Part shown: piece by piece, positions 23,021-33,306 of the stretch
Layout: the number at the start of each line of letters is the position of its first letter
How positions within the stretch are numbered: the first letter of the stretch is position 1
Origin: Salvia splendens
Taxonomy: Eukaryota > Streptophyta > Magnoliopsida > Lamiales > Lamiaceae
Reading direction: 5' to 3'
Assembly (NCBI RefSeq): GCF_004379255.2
Contig: NC_056040.1
Coordinates: forward strand, 24,750,120 to 24,814,119
Length of the DNA: 64,000 nucleotides
The notes under the pieces: generated by a model
What the model saw: only the letters and a program-made list of their open reading frames with translations
What the model was told of the DNA's origin: nothing
Database searches by the model: none
Position numbers and translations under genes: made by a program

Positions 23021-23029
23021 GTCAAAACA

Positions 23030-23695
23030 CATAATTCCTTTTGAGTTCTTGGTTTTAACTTGTCGTTCATTTCACAAGCAATCCACAACATAATTTAGAC
23101 AGGAAAAATAAGTTTGGTATATTATGGTACCATTATCACCTTCTGACATTATAGCAACACAACATAATGATCATAATCTAACTGCTAAAATCTTATCTGC
23201 TGCATATTTACCAAAATACCCTGTAAAACTTCAAAAAGAAAAAACTCAACGTTCATAACTTCACACACACACACGCACGCATACGTACGTGTATTGGTAT
23301 GTGTTAATGTGTGTTATGCTATTCAGAGTATAGTGCTGTGTCACCCAATGTAAGATTGGAATAGAAAACATGTGACATTAATAAGGACAAATTGGGAAGA
23401 GAAATCCTAAAATAATTTATTAATTCACTTGTATATTTTTTTGAAACTCACACCGAAAAAAATGGGTATCTTTTTGTGAATGATATATCATATAGATTGG
23501 AATGGGACTCGAGGACTTCTTCCGCCAAAAGCCAAAAAATAAATAAAATCATATAGTATTATTATCAAAATAAAATATAAAAAAAGGTCATTTGTATTCA
23601 ACTCTATTCATATTCATATATTCTTTGTCCTGAAGTTCACACCTCTCTCTCCCTTTCTCTCTCATACACACCTTTTACCTTTGCTTTCTTGAAAC
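23030..23695. other. Spacer and upstream region of the small membrane protein gene
   Basis: Contains an (AC)n/(ACGC) tract near 23262-23290. A CT-rich leader at 23640-23690 precedes the ATG at 23696. An ATAAAATATAAAAAA stretch near 23568-23585 could serve as an AT-rich promoter element, but this is weak. Confidence 0.4.
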
Positions 23696-24019
23696 ATGTC
23701 ACCATATATTAATATACATGCTAACACAATGGGTGTAGGCAACCCTCTTCCGCCGCTAGTGGGGCCTCCTCCGGCCGCGGTGGCGGACGAGCCCGGCCAC
23801 TCGACTCACCGCTCAATCGAGACACTGGTGGTGGTGTTAGCTGTCATCACACTAATCGGAGTTATTGCAGGGATCATCGCTCGCCTCTGTGGCGGCCAAG
23901 GCAACGACGAGGGCTGGGTCGAGAAGCGCTGCCGCAGCTGCATTGAAGCTGGAGTCGACACGGCGCCGCCACCGGTCAAGGAGGAGGAGCCGAAGCCAGC
24001 CGCCGCAGCTAAGAAGTGA
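23696..24019 (+). CDS. Small single-span membrane protein, plant-conserved, function unknown
   Basis: An intronless frame of 107 residues. After a variable N-terminus comes MGVGNPLPPLVGPPPA (a second possible start at 23729), then STHRSIETLVVVLAVITLIG and VIAGIIARLC. This is one hydrophobic segment of about 22 residues followed by Arg and Cys. Downstream, WVEKRCRSCIEAG is a conserved Cys-containing motif, followed by an acidic Pro/Lys/Ala tail (PPPVKEEEPKPAAAAKK). I recognise the layout (PLPPL...GPPPA, TLVVVLAVI, GWVEKRC) from unnamed short plant proteins but know of no assigned function. Codon use is markedly more GC-rich than the flanks, supporting a real gene. A CT-rich 5' leader precedes it. 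Confidence 0.82.
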   Translation: MSPYINIHANTMGVGNPLPPLVGPPPAAVADEPGHSTHRSIETLVVVLAVITLIGVIAGIIARLCGGQGNDEGWVEKRCRSCIEAGVDTAPPPVKEEEPKPAAAAKK

Positions 24020-24807
24020 GATTGTTTTTTTTGTTAAACACTAAAAATGTAGTAAGTGGTAGTAATTTGATTTTTTGCATATTTTTATTTTAAATATTAT
24101 GCATAATTAGTCATTAGTGTGACAGTCAAAGAAATATGTTAATTATAGTGGCAGTGTGACTTTGGTCGGAACATTGTAGTGTGAATGGGACACTTGCATG
24201 CATACTGACTTTCAACTTTTAATTTTGCAATATTATAGTCTTCCTTATAAGAAAAATCTACTGTATTTAATTCAATTTTGTAAGTCTGCCACTTATTAAA
24301 TGCGACAAAATGTATGCTATTCAAGTTCATTTTTGTATTTTATTTTTTAGTTGTATATTAGTAAATGTAGAAAGGGAATCTAGAATTTGTAGTGTTATAT
24401 CATGATATGGCATATGCCATATGTGAAAAACTATCCGTTGCCAATGACCTTTTCTAGTTCCCTGGGATATAGTAAAAGTTATTTTTTGTGAGTGAATTAT
24501 TATGTTTATGTTGGTGATGCATCGCTTTTTACACGTATAGAATATAAATAATAAATTTCCATTATATACATATTCGATTTTGACAAACCTGTCAATTGAA
24601 CACATTAAAATGGAACTTGAAATTCTTCTAAATTCTCCATTCTCAAATTTGTTAAAAAATCTCTATCAACTTGTAATGCTTTTGATATGTTAGAAATAAC
24701 AAACAAATGATAGAGAAAGAGGGACAAAGAAAGATAGCCGAGATCGGCTGTTTGGAGACAAAGAGATAATAGAGTTTTGATTAAAGTAAATCTTGCTTAA
24801 TTCCTAA
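24020..24807. other. 3' UTR and AT-rich spacer
   Basis: Downstream of the small membrane protein gene. AT-rich, with no coding potential recognised. The 9-bp target duplication AATTCCTAA at 24799-24807 belongs to the adjoining element. Confidence 0.5.
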
Positions 24808-25483
24808 GAGGGAACATCATTTTTGGTCCACGAACTTTGCCAAAGTATTATTTTAGGTCCGTGAACTTTGAAAATATCATTTTAGGTCCGTGAACTTTGA
24901 GTTAGTATCATTTGAGGTACTTTTTACTATCTCCAAGTTTTTTTGGATGAAAATACCCTCAATACCTTAAAGTGTATATATTTTTAATAAATTTATCATA
25001 TACTCATATTTTTTTATAAATATCTTTACAATATATTTTTGAAATATTTTCTAAATATAATTTGACCTTAAATATTATCACTTAATTTTGTGACATGCAA
25101 GTAAAATTGGTTCTTCAATTTTTTATATTAATTTTTTAAAATTGAATAAAGAACTTTTCTTTAATAATAAAAAATTGAATAAAGATCTTTTCTTGCATGT
25201 CACAAAATTAAATGATAATATTGAAGGTCAAATTATATTTAGAAAATTTGTCAAAAATATATTGTAAAGATATTTATAAAAAAATATGAGTATATGATAA
25301 ATTTATTAAAAATATATACACTTTAAGGTATTGAGGGTTTTCGTCCAAAAAAATTTGGAAATAGTAAAAAGTACCTCAAATGATACTAACTCAAAGTTCA
25401 CGGACCTAAAATGATATTTTCAAAGTTCACGGACCTAAAATGATACTTTGGTAAAGTTCGTGGACCAAAAATGATGTTCCCTC
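24808..25483. mobile_element. Mutator-type long-TIR MITE with 9-bp target duplication
   Basis: Begins GAGGGAACATCATTTTTGG and ends with the complement CCAAAAATGATGTTCCCTC. AATTCCTAA flanks both ends exactly (24799-24807, 25484-25492), the 9-bp size typical of Mutator transposases. Nearly the whole 676 bp folds on itself: the arms run about 300 bp each, with GTGACATGCAAG facing CTTGCATGTCAC near the centre. No protein is encoded. Confidence 0.92.
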
Positions 25484-25492
25484 AATTCCTAA

Positions 25493-27419
25493 TGATAAAC
25501 TCTCCAAATATTTTAAGTGCAAAACAAGGGGAAAACTAACTAACTCTCGAAACATGAGTAAATAATATCAGTACCCATTACCCAAGATCTTAAAATCTTA
25601 TTCATTAAAATTATTTAACCCTTGAAATCATACTGCACATAAGTTCACGCATGTGTTTGGCTGATGGAAAATTATTTAGCACTAAAATCAATTGCAAATA
25701 TACAGTATATGTATTGAATCACTAGAATTAAAACACAAACTGTCTTTCACAAAGTGTCATATACTAGTTGGAGCAACTGGGATTTTGGGAAGTATTTCTA
25801 AAATCTGGACATAATTAAGTAAATACCAAAATAAAGCAAGTAAATCAATGAATTTAAACAGACATAATAAACCAAACACATGTTTCAGGACCTAAAATGT
25901 GCTAACATCATTTTTCAAGAACCAATTTTAAAGTTTACTCTATTAGAAAAGAGAAAAATAAACGTAGTTATGAGCACGACCTCCTATTTTTCAATATGGT
26001 GATTTAAAAAACTAAATTATAGTTGTATTACACCTTTATATTTAGCCCAAGGCCCAAATTAAAATATAATCCTAGAAAATAGAAAAGACTTGCTTTTGAA
26101 GACAACTGCATTGAGGAGGCCCTTGCCCTCCCCCCAAAGACCCATTTTTTTCTAAAAATAACTTGTTTTTTCAAAGGACATAAAAGAAATTTCGGGTCTT
26201 TAAATTAAGAAAAAAATAATTTAATTTTTTGCTTTTTTTGGGACGCTTCCATTTGCGTCCTCTACTTTTAGTTGGGACACTAACAATAAGAACGTTTTTT
26301 TTAAAGCGTTGAAGGTACATTTAGAAACACAAATTAGCATCTTTAATTGCATAAAAAATGTCCTTAATGGTTTTTTTTATTGTTGTATTGTTTTATTCCC
26401 GTCATTATAATAGGTTATGGAGTAACATTTCATTTTATTTTATTTTTATTTTTATTTTTATTTTTATTTATTTGTATGTTAATATTTTTACTCCTCAGAC
26501 TCTAATTTTCTAGCTCCATCCGTACCTTGATTTATTAATTAGAGAAAAAAGTCTTACGTTGTTTTTCATCGTCAGTGAAGCTCTTTACATTTTCCAAAAT
26601 CAAATTTGGTGTACTAGTCTTTAGACGAAATAATACTCAGATGTTAGTCCTGGTTTTCCAGATAGTGACGAATCAAATTCAACACACATCGGCCCAATGC
26701 TTAGAAATCAAGTCAAACTTTAAACGAGATGATACTAAAAAAATTAAAAGTGATCTGTTAAGCTTCGAAAAATTGGTGCTTAAAAATCAGATATAATATA
26801 TCCGAGTTCAAAATTAGGTAATGCTATGACATTATGCAAATATTTTCATATCCATCATTCTAAAAAATCGTATCGAATTCATCTTTTTTAAATACCGTTA
26901 CTTACAACAATTTACATCTCAACCGACGTTACTTACAATAATTTCCATCTCATCCGACGTTAAATTTATATAGATTTTCAATTTAATTTTTTTTATCTCC
27001 AATTTTGTGTGACATTTGAAAACATATTTGAAAGAGTATTTGTATTATCCCGACCAAAAATTAACATATACTAGTAACTATTTAAATTGGTTAACATTAT
27101 ATCAGTAACTTGAACTGTGCCAATAATTTAAATGGAACAAACAAAATTTATCAAAAATATTTATGTACAAATTGTGTAACCTGATATGATCATAGAAATA
27201 TTGTAAAAAGAGTGATAAATAAAAATATAAAACGATTTCTCGAAAACCTAGTTTTAATTTAACGTATACGGAAAATAGTTAGTCCAAATCGCCCTAATCT
27301 CCACGGCAAATATGCTCAAATTTGATCATTCTATCTATTGTTTTCCAAATGCAACATGAAAATGAGACATAAAAATTGTACTCCATCAAAACCAACATTC
27401 ATCACAACAGTAAAGAAAA
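25493..27419. other. AT-rich intergenic region
   Basis: No gene is recognised. A (TTTTA)n run lies at about 26427-26470. Short open stretches near 26575 show no family resemblance. The last 100 bases form the upstream region of the protease pseudogene. Confidence 0.5.
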
Positions 27420-28335
<916 letters not shown>

Positions 28336-28392
28336 CTTCAATCTGGGAAAAGGAAATCTTATGTTTATAGACACAACTTATGTGTTGTGATT

Positions 28393-28774
28393 TGTTGGGA
28401 TTGTAACTAGATGGAGCAACGTGAAGCTGCATGGAAAGGATCATGAGGATTGCTACACACAATCAAGGAAGCAAGTTCAAAAGTTGGTTAAGAGCCAACG
28501 GCTACTAGCCGTTAGGTTTGGTTGTTGATAGCGGTTAAGTTTGGATTGAGCTTAGCTGCTGTAACTGATTAAGAAGTGAAATCTTGTTCACTTCATTTAA
28601 TTTTCTTGTTGTGTATAAATAGTTGTAGTCGAGCTCATTTGTAATTCAATTCGGTTTACATTGATTTCCAGATATTTCCAGATATTGAATAAAGCTTACA
28701 TTCTTTCTCCAACACTTTACTCTCCCAATTTACTTCTTCATATTGTTCTTGTCGATCAATCTTCGATTTTATCA
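28393..28774 (+). repeat. 5' LTR of the copia element
   Basis: TGTTGGGATTG...TTTTATCA, with TG/CA ends. It contains a TATA-like GTATAAATAG near 28613 and an AATAAAG signal near 28687, the promoter and polyadenylation elements expected in an LTR. Confidence 0.95.
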
Positions 28775-28824
28775 ATTGGCGCCGTCTGTGGGAAAGTGAG
28801 GTTGATCGATCCAAGTTCGTGACG

Positions 28825-31800
28825 ATGGCAGCAAAGCTCGAAGCAGAAAAATTCTCGGGCAAAAACGACTATGGCCTATGGAAGCTCAAGATGCGAGCGG
28901 TTCTTGTACAGCAAGAGTTATCGGCTGCTCTGACTTCGGCTGAAGCAGATGGGAAAGCCAAGGGTCCGCTGATGGATGATAAAGCCCATGCAAAGTATGA
29001 TGAAATGCAAATGAAGGCGCATAGTGCGGTTATCTTGTGCTTAGGCGACAAGGTTCTGAGAGAGGTTCAAGGGGAGACCACAGCTGCTGGGATCTTGAAG
29101 AAACTTGATGAAGTCTACATGGCCAAATCACTGGCTAACAGGTTATATATGAAACGAAGGCTTTATTCCTATAGTTTCTCTGAAAGTAAGTCCATTATGG
29201 AGCAGCTTGAAGATTTTTGCAAGAGTGTAGATGATCTGGAAGCAGTAGATGTAAAGATGAATGATGAGGATAAGGCAATCCTGGTGTTGAATGCGTTGCC
29301 GAGCTCCTACGATCAGTTGAGAGATGCTATTCTCTATGGTAGGGACAAGCCTATCACATACAATGAGGTCTACACGGCTCTGATGGCAAAAGAGTTGCAA
29401 AACTGTGGATCTAGATCAGGCGAGCCTCGGGCAGAATCTCTAAATGTCAAGAAATGGAACAACAAAAAATTCAAGAAACCGTTTGAGAGGCCAAAAGCTG
29501 ATGGATCTGGTGTCAAGGAGACAAGATCGTGTCATTGGTGTAAGAAACCGGGGCATTTGAAAAGGGATTGCTTCGGGTGGAAGAAGAAAATGGCATCTGA
29601 GGGCAAATCACACACCAATCTGGTTAGTAGTGATGGTGAAGAAGTAGCTGAGGTGATGAATGTGGTTGATAGAGTTGAGAGGGGTTCCTGGATAATGGAC
29701 TCTGGGTGTTCATTTCACATTTGTCCAAACAAAGAATGGTTCCATGATCTCTCTGAAGCAAGGGGGTCAGTACTACTTGGCAACAACAAAGCTTGTGACA
29801 TTATTGGAGTAGGGAGCATAAAGCTGAAGCTGTCTGATGGATCTGTTGAAATCTTGACTGATGTCAGGTGTATTCCAGAGGTTAAGAGGAACCTGATATC
29901 ACTTGGAACTCTTGAAAGAAAGGGGTACTCGTTTGTTTCTGAAAATGGTGAAATGAGGGTGCTCAAGGACCAGGCAGTCAAGTTGGTGGCTCACAGAGCA
30001 GGTAGTCTTTATTATCTGCAGGCTACTGCTGTTACTGGAGAATCTAATGCCACAACCTTGAGTGAGTTAAGAAGATGGCACTTGAGGTTGGGTCATCCTG
30101 CAGATGGAACAATGAAAGCTCTGATCAGAAATGGAAGTATTGAAGTCAGAGGACATGAGCAAATGGAGAAGTGTGAAGATTGTTTGTTGGGAAAAGCAAA
30201 GAAACTATCATTCCCAACAGGTAACCATAGCTCATCCTCACCTCTTGATTACATACACTCAGATTTATGGGGGCCATCTCCTGTTAAAAGCCTTGGTGGT
30301 GGGAGATATTACATGTCCATAGTGGACGATTTCTCAAGAAAGGTATGGGTCTTTATTTTAAAAGAGAAGTCTGAAGCTTTCTTGACTTTCAAGACATGGT
30401 GTAAAGAAACGCAGACAGAAAAGGGGATGACTCCAAAGGTTCTGAGAACAGATAATGGGCTGGAATATTTGTCCAATGAGTTTGATGGGTATTGCAAGGA
30501 AATGGGCATTAAACGACACAGAACCGTTCCAGCTAATCCACAGCAAAATGGAACTGCAGAGAGATTAAATCGAACCTTGCTTGAGAGAGTGAGGTGCTTG
30601 TTATCTTATTCAGGTATGGGAAAGGAGTTCTGGGCTGAAGCAGTTAGTACAGCTGCTTACTTGTTGAATAAGTGTCCATCCTCTGCTATTGGTGGATCTG
30701 TTCCAGATGAGAAATGGCATGGTTCAAAGTCAGACTACTCAAGGCTGAGACCTTTTGGATGTAAAGCGTTTGCACACATTAAGCAAGGGAAACTGAATCC
30801 TAGAGCATTGCAGTGTGTTATGATAGGGTATCCAAAGGGTGTGAAGGGTTATAGATTGTGGTGCTTGGAGCCAAACAACCAGAAGATCATCATTAGCCGA
30901 GATGTTGTTTTTCTTGAGGAGGAAATGCCTTTCCTGAGTCCTAAAGAGCCTGGAAACCAGGCTGATGAAGCAACTGATGTTACTAATTTTGATGTGTCAT
31001 CAAGAATAGAGTCTGATGAGGCAGGTGGAGCATCTGGTATTGAACAAGACTCAGAGGATGCCCATGAGACAGCAACAAATGTTTCTCAACAGCCTCAGAT
31101 GGGAAATGACAGACCAAGAAGAGAAACAAGAAAGCCAGCCAGGTTTGATGATTATGAGCTATATTATGCTCTTCATATGGCTGAGCAACTGGAGTCCACT
31201 GAGCCTAAAACCTACACTGAGGCCATGAATGGACCAGAGAAAAATCAGTGGTTGCAGGCTATGAGGGAAGAAATAGAGTCTCTAATAAACAACAGAACAT
31301 GGATTCTAGTAGACAAAGCAGATTCCAGAAAAACCATTGGGTGCAAATGGGTGTATAAAAAGAAATTGGAAACAGCTGATGCACACAAGGTCAGGTATAA
31401 AGCAAGACTTGTTGCTAAAGGGTTCAATCAAGAAGAGGGGGTCGATTTTAATGAGGTATTTTCACCTGTGGTTAAGCACAATTCCATACGAATATTGCTG
31501 GCAGTGGCAGCAAGGGAAGGCTGGGAATTGGAGCAATTGGATGTTAAAACGGCTTTCCTAAATGGAGACTTGGAAGAAACAATTTATATGAGTCAGCCAC
31601 AAGGTTTTGAGGTACCTGGAATGGAAGAAAAGGTATGCTTGTTGAAGAAGAGTCTTTATGGACTAAAACAAAGTAGCCGGCAATGGTACTTAAAATTTGG
31701 AGAAAGCTTGAGTAATTTGGGATTTGTTAGATCCTTATATGATAGCTGTGTTTTTGTCAAGAAGCAGCCTCATAAAGGACCTATCTATTTGCTCTTATAT

Positions 31801-32781
31801 GTAGATGACATGCTCATCTCAGGACCTGATCTGACAGAGATTAAGAAGGTGAAGAAACAGCTCAGTTCAGATTTTGAAATGAAGGACTTGGGAGGTGCAA
31901 GAAGGATTCTTGGTATGGATATACTCAGAGATAGAGAAGGTGGGAGAATCTGGTTATTTCAGTCAGATTATATTCACAAGATCCTCAAGAGATTCAGGCT
32001 TGACAATATGAGAAGCACTGCCACACCTCTTGCTATGCATTTCAAATTGACTAAGGAACAGAGGGCCAAAACAGAAGAAGAAAGAAGGGAGGTGGAGCTG
32101 GTACCTTATTCTAATATAGTAGGAAGCCTGATGTATCTAATGATATGCACTAGGCCCGATCTTGCTCAAGCTATAAGCACTACTAGCAGATACATGACAG
32201 ACTTTGGCAAATCACACTGGAGTGCACTGAAATGGTGTCTGAGGTATCTGATTGGTACTGAAAAGTTTGGGATTCTGTACTCAAACAAGGGAGGAGATGA
32301 GAAGGAGCCCTTAGTGGGATATTGTGACTCAGATTATGCTTCAAATCTGGACACAAGAAGATCTCAAACAGGGTATGTTTTCAATTTATATGGCTCTGCG
32401 GTTTGCTGGAAATCTTCTTTACAGAATGTGGTTGCTCTTTCATCAACTGAGGCAGAATATATTGCCTTAACATCAGCAGTTAAGGAAGGAAAGTGGCTAC
32501 TGGGGTTGATAGCAGAATTTGGAGTAAACCAAGCCAGTGTCACTATACATTGTGATAATAGTGGTGCTTTGTGTTTAGCTAAGCATCAAATGTTCCATGA
32601 AAGGAGCAAGCATATCGATGTTAGGATGCACTTCATAAGGGACGAGGTGGAGTGTGGAAGGGTGAAGTTAGTGAAGATAAGTACAGAGCATAATCCAGCT
32701 GATATGCTCACAAAACCATTGAGCAAGGAGAAATTCTTGTATTGCTGCAGACTGATTCGAATGTGTGTAGTTAATGATTGA
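28825..32781 (+). CDS. copia gag-pol polyprotein, intact
   Basis: One uninterrupted frame of about 1318 residues from ATG 28825. Order of domains: Gag (N-terminal 220 residues); CCHC zinc knuckle CHWCKKPGHLKRDC near residue 235; aspartic protease WIMDSGCSFHIC near 290; integrase with the H..H..C..C finger (WHLRLGHP, CEDCLLGK), core Asp in SDLWGP, Asp in RTDNGLEY and Glu in NGTAERLNR; reverse transcriptase with LDVKTAFLNG and catalytic YVDDM near 990; RNase H (GYCDSDYASN, STEAEYIAL, HERSKHIDV). The protease-integrase-RT-RNase H order defines Ty1/copia. All catalytic residues I can check are present and there is no stop, so the element may be competent to move. Confidence 0.97.
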   Translation: MAAKLEAEKFSGKNDYGLWKLKMRAVLVQQELSAALTSAEADGKAKGPLMDDKAHAKYDEMQMKAHSAVILCLGDKVLREVQGETTAAGILKKLDEVYMAKSLANRLYMKRRLYSYSFSESKSIMEQLEDFCKSVDDLEAVDVKMNDEDKAILVLNALPSSYDQLRDAILYGRDKPITYNEVYTALMAKELQNCGSRSGEPRAESLNVKKWNNKKFKKPFERPKADGSGVKETRSCHWCKKPGHLKRDCFGWKKKMASEGKSHTNLVSSDGEEVAEVMNVVDRVERGSWIMDSGCSFHICPNKEWFHDLSEARGSVLLGNNKACDIIGVGSIKLKLSDGSVEILTDVRCIPEVKRNLISLGTLERKGYSFVSENGEMRVLKDQAVKLVAHRAGSLYYLQATAVTGESNATTLSELRRWHLRLGHPADGTMKALIRNGSIEVRGHEQMEKCEDCLLGKAKKLSFPTGNHSSSSPLDYIHSDLWGPSPVKSLGGGRYYMSIVDDFSRKVWVFILKEKSEAFLTFKTWCKETQTEKGMTPKVLRTDNGLEYLSNEFDGYCKEMGIKRHRTVPANPQQNGTAERLNRTLLERVRCLLSYSGMGKEFWAEAVSTAAYLLNKCPSSAIGGSVPDEKWHGSKSDYSRLRPFGCKAFAHIKQGKLNPRALQCVMIGYPKGVKGYRLWCLEPNNQKIIISRDVVFLEEEMPFLSPKEPGNQADEATDVTNFDVSSRIESDEAGGASGIEQDSEDAHETATNVSQQPQMGNDRPRRETRKPARFDDYELYYALHMAEQLESTEPKTYTEAMNGPEKNQWLQAMREEIESLINNRTWILVDKADSRKTIGCKWVYKKKLETADAHKVRYKARLVAKGFNQEEGVDFNEVFSPVVKHNSIRILLAVAAREGWELEQLDVKTAFLNGDLEETIYMSQPQGFEVPGMEEKVCLLKKSLYGLKQSSRQWYLKFGESLSNLGFVRSLYDSCVFVKKQPHKGPIYLLLYVDDMLISGPDLTEIKKVKKQLSSDFEMKDLGGARRILGMDILRDREGGRIWLFQSDYIHKILKRFRLDNMRSTATPLAMHFKLTKEQRAKTEEERREVELVPYSNIVGSLMYLMICTRPDLAQAISTTSRYMTDFGKSHWSALKWCLRYLIGTEKFGILYSNKGGDEKEPLVGYCDSDYASNLDTRRSQTGYVFNLYGSAVCWKSSLQNVVALSSTEAEYIALTSAVKEGKWLLGLIAEFGVNQASVTIHCDNSGALCLAKHQMFHERSKHIDVRMHFIRDEVECGRVKLVKISTEHNPADMLTKPLSKEKFLYCCRLIRMCVVND

Positions 32782-32809
32782 TTGTTGCTTCATCAGTTAA
32801 GGTGGAGAT

Positions 32810-33181
32810 TGTTGGGATTGTAACTAGATGGAGCAACGTGAAGCTGCATGGAAAGGATCATGAGGATTGCTACACACAATCAAGGAAGCAAGTTCAAAAG
32901 TTGGTTAAGAACCAACGGCTACTAGCCGTTAGGTTTGGTTGTTGATAGCGGTTAAGTTTGGATTGAGCTTAGCTGCTGTAACTGATTAAGAAGTAAAATC
33001 TTGTTCACTTCATTTAGTTTTCTTGTTGTGTATAAATAGTTGTAGTCGAGCTCATTTGTAATTCAATTCGGTTTACATTGATTTCCAGATATTGAATAAA
33101 GCTTACATTCTTTCTCCAACACTTTACTCTCCCAATTTACTTCTTCATATTGTTCTTGTCGATCAATCTTCGATTTTATCA
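32810..33181 (+). repeat. 3' LTR of the copia element
   Basis: Same sequence as the 5' LTR apart from three substitutions and lack of the 10-bp duplication. Flanked downstream by TGATT. Confidence 0.95.
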
Positions 33182-33306
33182 TGATTTGTACTTATTTTTA
33201 CTTTGTGTGAATAAAATTACAGAACAAAGATACATATATTATTGGGATAAATGATACAACAACAAACACATTGCACTTATTCCTACTCCTTTATTTGGGT
33301 GAAGTC

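Larger units (their letters stand above)
28393..33181 (+). mobile_element. Complete Ty1/copia LTR retrotransposon, 4.8 kb
   Basis: 5' LTR 28393-28774 (382 bp), internal region with one long intact polyprotein frame, polypurine tract AAGGTGGAGA at about 32799-32808, and 3' LTR 32810-33181 (372 bp). The target duplication TGATT is exact (28388-28392, 33182-33186). By eye the LTRs differ by three substitutions and one 10-bp tandem duplication (TTTCCAGATA unit) in the 5' copy, about 99% identical, so insertion was recent. The sequence after the 5' LTR begins TTGGCGCCGTCTGTGGG, not the initiator-Met primer site usual in copia. Confidence 0.96.
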
